From Bacteroidota bacterium (GTDB taxonomy: Bacteria > Bacteroidota > Bacteroidia > Chitinophagales > Chitinophagaceae), in the NCBI GenBank assembly GCA_029561255.1, contig JAKQJH010000238.1, positions 1 through 41,166 on the forward strand: a stretch of 41,166 nt of DNA, in the 5' to 3' direction. A model generated the notes under the pieces. It worked only from the letters and a program-made list of their open reading frames with translations. It had not been told where the DNA came from and did no database searches. Both the position numbers and the translations under genes were made by a program. Below, piece by piece: positions 9,415-18,871 of this stretch (positions are counted from its first letter, which is position 1; the number at the start of each line of letters is the position of its first letter).

Positions 9415-11007
9415 ATGAAAAACTATTTTTTACCCGTTCTGGCCCTGTTGCTGGGTGCCGGGACTGCCCGCGCCCAGGTACCGGCGTTAAGCAGTTATCC
9501 AACCGCCACCGCGGTCCTTTTCCTCGATTTTGACGGTCATACAGTTAGTGGAACCAGCTGGAATACCAGCGGCCCGATATTCTGTGCTCCTTCCGGACTG
9601 GACAATTCCCAGATCACTACCGTGTTTAACCGGGTGGCTGAGGATTACCGTCCCTTTAACCTGAATGTTACGACCGATTCCACCAGGTACCTGGCCGCCC
9701 CGATTGATAAAAGAATGCGGGTCATCCTCACTCCTACCTATCAATGGTATGGAAGTGCCGGTGGAGTGGCTTTTGTAAACTCCTTTATCTGGGGCGATGA
9801 TACCCCTTGTTTTGTATTTACCGGCCTGCTCAATTATAATGTAAAAAACATAGCTGAAGCCACCGCCCATGAATCAGGCCACACTCTCGGGCTGTTTCAC
9901 CAGGCCAGTTATAACAGCAGTTGTGTAAAGACAACCGATTATAACCCCGGTACCGGTACCGGCGAAATCGGCTGGGCACCTATCATGGGTGTTGGATACT
10001 ACCAGAATTTCACCCTCTGGAATAATGGCCCCAACTCTTTTGGCTGTACAAATTATCAGAGTGACTTAAGTGTCATCACCGGAAATAACGGGTTTACCTA
10101 CCGGACCGACGATTATGCCGGAACTTTCGCGAGTGCCTCCACCACTACTTTTACCAATAACCAGTTCAGTATAAACGGGGTGATCGAACAAAGTGCCGAT
10201 CAGGACCTGATCCGGTTTGTACAACCATCCTATGGTCGTTTTCAGCTCAGTGCGGTACCTTATAATGTGGGTACCGGCAATGCAGGGTCTGATCTTGATC
10301 TGCAGGTTACTTTATATAACAGTTCCCAGGCACAAATCAGTATATATAACCCCGGTGGGCTGCTCAGTTCAGTGATTGATACCATTCTGAATGCCGGCAA
10401 TTATTACCTTAAAATTGAAGGTAAAGGAAACGTGTATGCCCCTAATTATGCCAGCCTGGGTTCCTACGCCCTGGAAGGAACTTTTACAGAAGGCATACCC
10501 TTGCCTTTACGCCAACTGACTTTACAGGGGCAGCTGAATGGTGACCGACACCAGTTTAGCTGGATAGTTGATGCCGATGAAACCATCGTCAGCCAGGTAC
10601 TGGAAGTATCTACCGATGGCCGGAGTTTCGCCCCGGTGAGCCAATCGGCAACTGCGGACCGCAACTTCAGTTACAAGCCTTTTGCCACTGGCAACTTACA
10701 ATACCGGTTAAATGTGGTGTTTGACAATGAACGCCAGTATTATTCCAATGTAGTAAGACTGCCCAATACCGCCAATACCCCCAAACCCAGGATCATTAAT
10801 AACCTGACCGAGTCCAATATGATCAGTGTTAACAGTCCTGGTAATTATGTCTATATGGTGTACGATTTCAATGGAAAGACCCTGGCCCGTGGTATACTGG
10901 TAGCCGGTATCAATACAATCACCGCTAAAGGCATGACCGGCGGTATGTATATGGTCCGCTTCAGTAAAGACGGTCAGCAATGGACAGAAAAGATCGTTCG
11001 CCAATAA
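9415..11007 (+). CDS. Secreted metzincin-like zinc metalloprotease with T9SS-type C-terminal tail
   Basis: HESGHTLGLFH zinc motif; signal peptide; C-terminus GMTGGMYMVRFSKDGQQWTEKIVRQ typical of type A sorting domains. Confidence 0.88.
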   Translation: MKNYFLPVLALLLGAGTARAQVPALSSYPTATAVLFLDFDGHTVSGTSWNTSGPIFCAPSGLDNSQITTVFNRVAEDYRPFNLNVTTDSTRYLAAPIDKRMRVILTPTYQWYGSAGGVAFVNSFIWGDDTPCFVFTGLLNYNVKNIAEATAHESGHTLGLFHQASYNSSCVKTTDYNPGTGTGEIGWAPIMGVGYYQNFTLWNNGPNSFGCTNYQSDLSVITGNNGFTYRTDDYAGTFASASTTTFTNNQFSINGVIEQSADQDLIRFVQPSYGRFQLSAVPYNVGTGNAGSDLDLQVTLYNSSQAQISIYNPGGLLSSVIDTILNAGNYYLKIEGKGNVYAPNYASLGSYALEGTFTEGIPLPLRQLTLQGQLNGDRHQFSWIVDADETIVSQVLEVSTDGRSFAPVSQSATADRNFSYKPFATGNLQYRLNVVFDNERQYYSNVVRLPNTANTPKPRIINNLTESNMISVNSPGNYVYMVYDFNGKTLARGILVAGINTITAKGMTGGMYMVRFSKDGQQWTEKIVRQ

Positions 11008-11127
11008 CCTTTTTCTTGTTCTGACACTCCTGACAGGCAGGCTTGTACGAAGTTGTAACAGAACGATAATCCGTACCCCTATTGTAATTCAGAGGTTTTC
11101 CTGTAACTTAGGAAAACCTCTTTTTAT

Positions 11128-11601
11128 ATGCGCTGGAGAAAATTTAATGGAGATCCCATTGAACTGCCAATCACCGATGCGGTGGAAGCGGCCATCAAGC
11201 GGGAAACAGAAAAAGGATACCGGTTGAAAGTCTGCATCGGTACCGATTCACAGGTAAAAGGAAAGGAAACAGAATTTGCCACAGTCATTGTTTTTCTGCG
11301 GGAAGGACAGGGCGGATTTATGTTTATTCACAATGAAAAGACCCAACAGCCTTTTACTATTAAGGAACGGATGCTGACTGAAGTAGCCCGGAGTATTGAA
11401 ATTGCTTATGAGCTCTGTCACTTGTTTACCCGGTATGATGTGGACATGGAAGTGCATGCAGACATTAATACCAATCCTCAGTTTAAGAGTAATGATGCAT
11501 TGAAGGAAGCCATGGGCTATATCCTGGGGATGGGGTTTGCATTCAAGGCCAAGCCGGAAGCATTTGCCAGCAGCAGTTGTGCCAATAAAGTGGTGAACTG
11601 A
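11128..11601 (+). CDS. YkuK-like (DUF458, RNase H-like) protein
   Basis: YRLKVCIGTDSQVKGKETEFATVIVFLREGQGG and VHADINTNPQFKSNDALKEAMGYILGMGF. Confidence 0.8.
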   Translation: MRWRKFNGDPIELPITDAVEAAIKRETEKGYRLKVCIGTDSQVKGKETEFATVIVFLREGQGGFMFIHNEKTQQPFTIKERMLTEVARSIEIAYELCHLFTRYDVDMEVHADINTNPQFKSNDALKEAMGYILGMGFAFKAKPEAFASSSCANKVVN

Positions 11602-11605
11602 ACAG

Positions 11606-11641
11606 CAGGGTACCCTGATTTTGCAACGGGTACGCCCGTTG
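11606..11641. repeat. Two adjacent palindromes downstream of the YkuK-like gene
   Basis: CAGGGTACCCTG (11606-11617) and CAACGGG-TACG-CCCGTTG (11624-11641). Confidence 0.6.
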
Positions 11642-11712
11642 ATGACTTTCCCACCTCATAACAGAAACAGGATCTTAGTGTTTCTTCTTGCCCTTCACTA
11701 AATTCAGGTTGA

Positions 11713-11907
11713 TTATTCAGATTTAACAGGACCAGCAATCGGGTTATGCTGTAAAGACGGGGCAGGCTGCTGTCCGGCCTGAAGATTCCACTTACCGGTA
11801 TACATTCGTTCCATCACCCTTGATTGTTCCTGGGCCAGTGAAAAAACAAGCAGGACCAGGAAAAAAAGGATGACCGTTATATTTCTTTCTGAACGTTTCA
11901 TTTTCAT
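11713..11907 (-). CDS. Small membrane-anchored protein (64 aa)
   Basis: ORF with one hydrophobic segment; TAATTTTG upstream on the minus strand. Confidence 0.45.
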   Translation of the reverse strand: MKMKRSERNITVILFFLVLLVFSLAQEQSRVMERMYTGKWNLQAGQQPAPSLQHNPIAGPVKSE

Positions 11908-11964
11908 GATAAGGGCTTCAGCCCTGCAAAATTACAATATTAAATCCGGTTAATCCAATGATCC

Positions 11965-12582
11965 TCAGAGCCGTTTAAAACTCTGGTTTAACTGATAAAT
12001 ATAATCCAGTATTTCTTTCCTGCCGACCCGGGTGGTAGCTGAAGTGAGGTAATGGGGCGGTGGTTGTTCCCAATTATCGGCTAATGCATCCAAAAACTCT
12101 TTACAGTGCCGCAAAGTGGCCCCGGGTTTGTTTTTATCGGTCTTGGTAAATACAAGCACAAAGGGTATTTGCCATTCCCCCAGCTGGTTCACAAATTCCA
12201 GGTCATTGGCTTGCGGTGTATGGCGACTGTCAATCAGCACAAACAGGCATACCAGGTTTTCTCTCTTCCGGATATAGGATTCGATCATATTCTCCCAGTT
12301 ATTACGGGCTTTCTGGGAGACTTTTGCATACCCATATCCTGGCAGATCCACAATATTCCATTTCTTCTTATCCGAAGAAACAATCTCAAAATGATTGATC
12401 AGCTGGGTTTTACCCGGGTTGGCCGAGGTTTTAGCCAGTTTAAGCTGATTGGTCAGCATATTGATCAGCGAGGACTTTCCCACATTACTACGGCCGATGA
12501 AGGCATATTCGGGTTTTTCAGCCGGCGGGCATTGTTTATAAGTAGCACTGCTGATGACATATTTAGCGGACGTAATTTCCAT
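11965..12582 (-). CDS. engB: Ribosome biogenesis GTP-binding protein YihA/YsxC
   Basis: EYAFIGRSNVGKSSLINML, PGKTQLINHF, VDLPGYGYAKVS and FTKTDK motifs. Confidence 0.96.
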   Translation of the reverse strand: MEITSAKYVISSATYKQCPPAEKPEYAFIGRSNVGKSSLINMLTNQLKLAKTSANPGKTQLINHFEIVSSDKKKWNIVDLPGYGYAKVSQKARNNWENMIESYIRKRENLVCLFVLIDSRHTPQANDLEFVNQLGEWQIPFVLVFTKTDKNKPGATLRHCKEFLDALADNWEQPPPHYLTSATTRVGRKEILDYIYQLNQSFKRL

Positions 12583-12586
12583 CCGA

Positions 12587-12708
12587 CAAAGGTAGAGGTT
12601 TAGTGAGTTTAGACGTTTAGACGTTTAGAGGTTTAGAGGTTTAGAAGATGGAGTTCTAAGAAAACCCTAAACGACTAAACGACTAAACCCCTAAACTCTC
12701 TACCTTTG
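12587..12708. repeat. Inverted array of 8-nt GTTTAG-core repeats bounded by CAAAGGTAGAG / CTCTACCTTTG
   Basis: Left arm has about six NNGTTTAG units, right arm about four CTAAACNN units; 11-bp termini are perfect inverted repeats containing outward TACCTTTG boxes. Confidence 0.9.
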
Positions 12709-12714
12709 CCCCCC

Positions 12715-13464
12715 ATGTCAAACCCCCTCCCCCACGATAATATCATTCCTTTTAAAGGATCTGATAAGACCAAAAAAGAGCAGGTAGCCGATATGTTTGA
12801 CCGGATTGCCGGCCGGTACGACCTGATGAATCGCTTTTTATCTGCCCGGATTGACATCAGCTGGCGGAAAAAAGCAATTAATATGTTCAAAAAGGACCAG
12901 CCGCAGCATCTGCTGGATGTGGCTACCGGAACTGCGGACATGGCGCTAATGGCATATTCCATCTTAAAACCCAGGCAGATTACCGGAATCGACATTTCGG
13001 AAGGAATGTTGGAATACGGAAGAAAAAAGATTGAAAAAGAGGGACTTGGAGAAAAAATCCAGTTACATACCGGGGATGCGGAAACAATAAAATTTGCTGA
13101 TAATACGTTTGATGGCGTGATGGTGGCATTTGGAGTACGGAACTTTGAAAACCTCGAGAAAGGCCTTACTGAAATAAAGCGGGTGTTAAAGCCCGGGGGA
13201 CAGCTGATTGTGTTGGAATTTTCTAAACCCCGCCGCAAAGTGGTAAAAGGATTGTATAACCTGTATATGGGAATAATAGCCCCCCAGGTAGCCCGCTGGT
13301 TCAGGCAGAATAAGGAGGCTTATGAATACCTCAATGAATCAGCCAATGCTTTTCCGGATCGCCATTTATTTACTGACATTTTAAAAAAAGTGGGATACTC
13401 CGAAACAGAGTTTCAGCCGCTGACCTTTGGCATATGTTGCATATACTCCGGAAGAAAAGTTTAA
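12715..13464 (+). CDS. ubiE: Demethylmenaquinone/ubiquinone methyltransferase
   Basis: VADMFDRIAGRYDLMNRFLSARID, DVATGTADMAL, FGVRNFENLEKGLTEIKRVLKPGG. ATG at 12715 preferred over the TTG at 12706, which lies inside the -7 box. Confidence 0.95.
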   Translation: MSNPLPHDNIIPFKGSDKTKKEQVADMFDRIAGRYDLMNRFLSARIDISWRKKAINMFKKDQPQHLLDVATGTADMALMAYSILKPRQITGIDISEGMLEYGRKKIEKEGLGEKIQLHTGDAETIKFADNTFDGVMVAFGVRNFENLEKGLTEIKRVLKPGGQLIVLEFSKPRRKVVKGLYNLYMGIIAPQVARWFRQNKEAYEYLNESANAFPDRHLFTDILKKVGYSETEFQPLTFGICCIYSGRKV

Positions 13465-14183
13465 TCAGGTCCCTGATAATACCCGTACTGCTGAACGGTT
13501 TAATGTTGGTTTCTTCATCTGCCAATGCCCAATTTGGTAAAGTGGAGATGAATATGTTTGACCATGACAGCAAGCCTTACTATTTCGGTATTACCATAGG
13601 CGTCAATCTGGCCCGGTTCCATACAGAATGGCATCCCCGTTTCCTGCAATCTGATAGTGTTTTGATTGGCGAGCCGATTAATTCAGGCGGACTCACGCTT
13701 GGTTTATCAGCAACCGGCCGGATTTCCGACCGCTTCCAGGTCCGTTTTAACCCCCAGCTCATGTTTATTGAGCGGAATATATTCTACAAGTTAAAATACC
13801 CGGATTTTGACGGCAATACGGAGGTGACCAAAAAAGTGGAGTCGGTGATTATGTCTTTCCCCATCCAGATAAAATTCCAAAGTGACCGGATTGGTAATTT
13901 CAGGGTATATACGCTGGCTGGCTTTAAAGCGGATATTGATATGGCCAGTAATGCCCGGGCCAAGAAAGCGGAAGAACTGATAAAAATCCAGAAACATGAT
14001 TTCGGTCCGGAATTCGGTATCGGGTTTAATTTCTTTTTTCCCAGCTTTATATTCTCCCCTGAAATAAAAATCAGTAATGGCCTGAGGAATATCCACGCCC
14101 GCGATGAAAACCTGCGTTTTTCCAGCATGTTTGATAAAATCCAGTCCAGGATGATTGTATTTTCCATCCATCTCGAGGGATAG
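13434..14183 (+). CDS. porT: PorT-like T9SS/outer-membrane beta-barrel protein
   Basis: Signal peptide ending ...SSANAQF; barrel-like C-terminus; adjacent to ubiE; starts 31 nt before the ubiE stop ends. Confidence 0.75.
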   Translation: MLHILRKKSLIRSLIIPVLLNGLMLVSSSANAQFGKVEMNMFDHDSKPYYFGITIGVNLARFHTEWHPRFLQSDSVLIGEPINSGGLTLGLSATGRISDRFQVRFNPQLMFIERNIFYKLKYPDFDGNTEVTKKVESVIMSFPIQIKFQSDRIGNFRVYTLAGFKADIDMASNARAKKAEELIKIQKHDFGPEFGIGFNFFFPSFIFSPEIKISNGLRNIHARDENLRFSSMFDKIQSRMIVFSIHLEG

Positions 14184-14579
14184 TTGATTTTTATATCATA
14201 TTACATTTTTTAATATAATAAAAATTGATCTAAGTCAAAATTACCCTTCCGGCAAGCTTGCATTTGCCCAAATTATGTACTACCTTCACACGTTACGAGA
14301 ATATTCTGACTTTATAGTATTTCCGGTAGGACGTACTAAAAGCCCAAAAGAACCGTTTTCTTTTACACCAAACTTCATAATAAGTTGTTTTTCATATCAT
14401 CACGATTTGTCAAACAGCCCCTATTTTTAAATACGGTTTTAAGATTACAGGGTATCAAATCAGAAAATTCAACTTCAGCATTCGTGATCCTGCAGGGCCT
14501 GGCCCTTTGTTGGAAAAGCAGAAATACAATACCCTTTAAAACTCCATTAACCTGATCTAGAACAGAATTATTTTATTTC

Positions 14580-16019
14580 ATGCTTTTCAATTCCATAAGT
14601 TTTGCCATTTTTTTACCCGTGGTATTTCTTCTTTATTGGTTTGCCACTAAAGGAAAAGTCAGGCTACAAAATATATTGCTGCTGGTAGCCAGCTACTTTT
14701 TCTATGCCTGCTGGGACTGGCGGTTTCTTTTCCTCCTTATTTTTTCCACTTTGCTTGATTATTATACGGGTATCCGGATACATGAAAGTGCTACCAAAAA
14801 GAAATCAAGGTATTGGATGTGGCTCAGTATAGTGATAAACCTGGGCTTCCTGGGTGTATTTAAGTACTATAACTTTTTCGTATCATCTTTTGCAGACGGA
14901 CTGGCACTTGCCGGGATTAAGATGAATTACGCCACCATCAGTGTAATCCTGCCCGTAGGTATTTCTTTTTACACCTTCCATGGTATCTCCTACGTACTGG
15001 ATATCTATTATAAGCGCATTAAACCGGAAAAAAACTTTGTTGATTATTCGGTCTTTGTCAGCTTTTTTCCCCTGCTGGTTGCCGGACCCATTGAAAGAGC
15101 CACCCACCTCTTACCCCAGATTATCAAAGAAAGGAAATTTGAAATTGCCAAAGCAGTGGATGGGCTACGGCAGATCCTGTGGGGGCTGTTCAAAAAAATT
15201 GTGATTGCAGACAATTGCGCCGAATATGCCAACATGATTTTCAATAACAGTGAAAGTTATCATGGAGGCATCCTGGTCCTGGGAGCAGTCTTATTCGCTT
15301 TCCAGATATATGGCGACTTCTCTGGTTATTCGGATATAGCACTGGGTACGGCCCGACTGTTCGGAATTGATCTTTTAAGAAATTTTGCTTTCCCCTACTT
15401 CTCGCGTGATATCGCAGAATTCTGGAGACGCTGGCATATTTCCCTTTCCAGCTGGTTCCGCGACTATCTGTACATCCCGCTGGGTGGCAGCAAGGGCGGC
15501 AAATGGATGAAAGTGCGAAACACTTTTATCATTTTCCTGGTCAGCGGATTCTGGCATGGTGCCAACTGGACTTTTATTGTCTGGGGTTTTCTGAATGCCC
15601 TTTTTATCATGCCGTCGGTATTAATGAATACCAACCGTAATAACCTGGATATTGTGGCAAAAGGCCGCATTTTCCCGGGAATAAAAGACCTGCTTTCCAT
15701 TCTGCTCACTTTTACCCTGACCCTTTTCGCCTGGATATTTTTCCGGGCAGATACTCTTTCACATGCCTTCCATTATATAGGGGGCATTTTCACCACTGAT
15801 TTCTTTGAACAGTCCGATGAATTTATACCCCGTCCGCTTTATTTTCTGTTAGCTGCCTTTATTCTGACGGAATGGTACGGCAGGGAATCCAGGTATGCTT
15901 TGGAAAAATTCGGGGTAAAGTATAACCGTATTTTCCGATGGAGTGTATATTATTTAATTATTCTCTTGCTGTTTGTTTTTAAAGGAAACACCCAGCAATT
16001 TATTTATTTCCAGTTCTGA
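14580..16019 (+). CDS. MBOAT family O-acyltransferase (AlgI-like)
   Basis: LFNSISFAIFLPVVFLLYW, FFPLLVAGPIERATHLLPQ, FWRRWHISLSSWFRDYLYIPLGGS, LVSGFWHGANWTFIVWG. Confidence 0.95.
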   Translation: MLFNSISFAIFLPVVFLLYWFATKGKVRLQNILLLVASYFFYACWDWRFLFLLIFSTLLDYYTGIRIHESATKKKSRYWMWLSIVINLGFLGVFKYYNFFVSSFADGLALAGIKMNYATISVILPVGISFYTFHGISYVLDIYYKRIKPEKNFVDYSVFVSFFPLLVAGPIERATHLLPQIIKERKFEIAKAVDGLRQILWGLFKKIVIADNCAEYANMIFNNSESYHGGILVLGAVLFAFQIYGDFSGYSDIALGTARLFGIDLLRNFAFPYFSRDIAEFWRRWHISLSSWFRDYLYIPLGGSKGGKWMKVRNTFIIFLVSGFWHGANWTFIVWGFLNALFIMPSVLMNTNRNNLDIVAKGRIFPGIKDLLSILLTFTLTLFAWIFFRADTLSHAFHYIGGIFTTDFFEQSDEFIPRPLYFLLAAFILTEWYGRESRYALEKFGVKYNRIFRWSVYYLIILLLFVFKGNTQQFIYFQF

Positions 16020-16021
16020 TC

Positions 16022-17017
16022 ATGAAAAAGTTTCTACTCCAGCTATTCATTTTCCTTGCACCACTGGTGTTGTTGGCTTTTGTGGCAGACCGTTACATCA
16101 ACCGGACCCTGAAGACTTCAAAAACCGGTGATTATGCGGTATGGAATGATATTCTTGATGGAAAAGTAAATTCCGAAATCGTTATCTATGGATCGTCCCG
16201 GGCCTGGCTGCAGATGAATCCCCGGATTATTGAAGACAGCACCGGCAAGGACGCTTATAACCTGGGTATAGACGGGCACAACTTCTATATGCAGTATCTC
16301 CGGCATGACCTCCTGTTAAGATATAACAAGCCCCCGGGCACCATCATCCTCTCTTTAGACAATTTTACTTTTGATAAAAAGAAAGACCTGTATAATCCGG
16401 AACAATTCCTCCCCTACCTGGATAACAAGGAAATTCTGGATGCCACCAAAACGTATTTTGGATTCGATTTCTATGATTATAAACTTCCATTGATCCGGTA
16501 TGCCGGCCAGCAGGATGCTTTAAAAAATGCGCTGAAGATTATGATCAAGCCCTCATTGAATAATATTGACCGTTATAAGGGCTATAGCGGACAGGATTTA
16601 AGCTGGAATAATGACCTGGACCGGGCGATGGCCGTTCAGAAAAAATATGTGCAGCATTTTGACAGTGCTACTATCCGGCTTTTTGACCAGTTCCTGCGTG
16701 AAGCCAGGGCTACGAAAACCGAGATCATTATGGTTTATTCTCCTGAATATATAGGCGGCCAGCAATTTGTATCAAACAGAAAAGAGGTGTTTGCCATTTA
16801 TGACAGCTTTGCCCGTAAATACCAGATTCCCTTCTTTGATTATTCGAAAGACAGTATGTGCCTGGATAAGGATTTTTTCTATAATTCACAACACCTGAAT
16901 AGTAACGGAGCCAATGTTTTCACCCGTAAGATGATCCGTGACATTAAGGCCTACCGGGAACAAAAGCTTCAATCCAACGGCATCTATAAAATTGCCCGGC
17001 CCGAACAGGGAAACTAA
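16022..17017 (+). CDS. SGNH-like/membrane-anchored protein paired with the MBOAT acyltransferase
   Basis: IVIYGSSRAWLQMNPRIIED and late DxxH-like HLNSNGANVFTRKM; 2 nt after the MBOAT stop. Confidence 0.75.
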   Translation: MKKFLLQLFIFLAPLVLLAFVADRYINRTLKTSKTGDYAVWNDILDGKVNSEIVIYGSSRAWLQMNPRIIEDSTGKDAYNLGIDGHNFYMQYLRHDLLLRYNKPPGTIILSLDNFTFDKKKDLYNPEQFLPYLDNKEILDATKTYFGFDFYDYKLPLIRYAGQQDALKNALKIMIKPSLNNIDRYKGYSGQDLSWNNDLDRAMAVQKKYVQHFDSATIRLFDQFLREARATKTEIIMVYSPEYIGGQQFVSNRKEVFAIYDSFARKYQIPFFDYSKDSMCLDKDFFYNSQHLNSNGANVFTRKMIRDIKAYREQKLQSNGIYKIARPEQGN

Positions 17018-17126
17018 GAACTCCACTGGGGCAATTATATCCTGCACTGCCTTCAAGAAACAGCGTAGTTCAACCGATAGACGCTAAAATTAATAATGTA
17101 TTGAGGCACCAGCCGCTTTTACCCGG

Positions 17127-18833
17127 TCAGAAATCAAACTCCCGCCGGTGCATATTCCAGCGAAGTCCCAGACTGATTACTGATGTATTTCCGGATACGA
17201 TGGGAGCTGTTTTTGTTTCCTGCTTCCGGACCAGGGCACTGAGTTCAAAAAACAGATTCTCTTTCCATTCATAGGAAACCAGGAATGAGCCTATAAAAAC
17301 GGCCGTCTTCCAACCACTGCCGATTTCATAGCCAAAATCGGCCTGGCGGAATGGTGCCACATTAGGATAAAAGATATTGCTGCCAAAACTCCGGTCGCTG
17401 CTATCACGTCCTTGTGTATACGCAATCAGTTTACCGGTGATCAGCCACTTGGGAGCGGGTTGATAACGGGCGATGGCAATCCACTCGCGGAAATTAGCCC
17501 CCAGGGGGTGAGCGAGGGGTTGATTGTAATGGGTATAATTGGCCACCGAATCACGATGAGAATAGGTAAAAGGCCTCACCCGGTTATGTTCCAGCTGCAG
17601 GTCCAGGTTGGGTATACCAAAGGCATCAATGTATTTTGCCCCAAACTGCAATCCCCATTTGTTGGCCCACCAGCCCCGGTTGTTTTTTATCTCTGATAAA
17701 AGAAATTCATCCAGCATCAGTTGACCATATACCTGGATCTTATGAGGCAGGTTGGCTTTTACATCCAGTCCGGCCACGGAATTATCAAAGCTGCCATTCT
17801 GTTGCTCCACAGAACGGTAAAAAATGATCGGGTTCAGGTATCCAAAATCAAAGCGGTTGGGCCGGCCAAAGACCACTCCTTCAAACAATCCCACATTCAG
17901 CCATTTGGTCACCGCTACATCGAGGTGGTGCATGGCTGCATATTTTTTGCCGATTAAACGGTCCCCTAACCGGTTATCTGCATTGTGCAGTTCCATAAAC
18001 AGGTTCTGGTAGTTGAATTTCCATATCCGGGTATTGAGTTTCAGAAAAAGATTACTGTTGCCAAAATCACTCAGGAATAAACTGCGGTGTCCGTTGCCGA
18101 TAAAATTCCGGTCGTAGCCAAAAGCCACATCGATGTAACGGGTTACATTGAAAGTCAGGTAGCCCCGGGCATCAAAGTAATCATAGCCCGTACCTTTAAA
18201 ACTCTTATAAAATCCGGCTCCCGGCACGGCATGCCTGGCTGTTACAAAGTCACGCACATAAAAAGGCACCCGTTCCTGGTTATCGGTCAGGTAGGTGGCA
18301 AATCCGATCTTATTCGCGATCCTTCCGCGGAGTGTCAGCCCCCGGGTATTCTGAAAAAGACTTTCACTATTGTCCTTTTCTTTGGAAACAGTTACCTGGA
18401 TCACGGGATTGATCACCAGGTCGAAATCTTTTACATGTACTTCATACAGGTTGGCCGGGGAGGTATAAAAATTTTTAAGAAAAGGTTTTTTTGCCTGGAA
18501 GGCTGAACGAAGACTGTCAGGCAGGTACTCCATGTTATTCGCCATGATCCTGCGAAGATTATACTGATCCACTTTCGTCATGGACTTTGCCACCCGGTTA
18601 TTCAGTAATAGCCTGTTCTTCCCGTCCGCAGACAACAGTGCATTCATCACATGCTGCCGGCTGAGTGGCCTTGTTTTAGAGAAATTAAACAGGGAATCCT
18701 TATAGGCCCGGATCTCGAGCCGATCCAGCAGCATCGCCGATTTATCTCCCTGCGGCAGGAAAGTGATCTGAGAAAATCCGGAAATTGGAAGCAGGATCAG
18801 CGCCAGTCTTACAAGGCTTTGTTTAAATTGCAT
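17127..18833 (-). CDS. Wzi-like capsule assembly outer-membrane protein
   Basis: Signal peptide (MQFKQSLVRLALILLPISGFSQ) and FGYDRNFIGNGHRSLFLSDFGNSNLFLKLNTRIWKFNYQNLF pattern. Confidence 0.75.
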   Translation of the reverse strand: MQFKQSLVRLALILLPISGFSQITFLPQGDKSAMLLDRLEIRAYKDSLFNFSKTRPLSRQHVMNALLSADGKNRLLLNNRVAKSMTKVDQYNLRRIMANNMEYLPDSLRSAFQAKKPFLKNFYTSPANLYEVHVKDFDLVINPVIQVTVSKEKDNSESLFQNTRGLTLRGRIANKIGFATYLTDNQERVPFYVRDFVTARHAVPGAGFYKSFKGTGYDYFDARGYLTFNVTRYIDVAFGYDRNFIGNGHRSLFLSDFGNSNLFLKLNTRIWKFNYQNLFMELHNADNRLGDRLIGKKYAAMHHLDVAVTKWLNVGLFEGVVFGRPNRFDFGYLNPIIFYRSVEQQNGSFDNSVAGLDVKANLPHKIQVYGQLMLDEFLLSEIKNNRGWWANKWGLQFGAKYIDAFGIPNLDLQLEHNRVRPFTYSHRDSVANYTHYNQPLAHPLGANFREWIAIARYQPAPKWLITGKLIAYTQGRDSSDRSFGSNIFYPNVAPFRQADFGYEIGSGWKTAVFIGSFLVSYEWKENLFFELSALVRKQETKTAPIVSGNTSVISLGLRWNMHRREFDF

Positions 18834-18871
18834 GGGTATTGGCTTTGACTAATAATTTCAATGGACAAGAT

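Noticed and set aside
12587-12708. True telomere-like repeat or chromosome end
   Set aside because: GTTTAG units are in an internal divergent promoter with inverted orientation; resemblance to eukaryotic telomere repeats is superficial.
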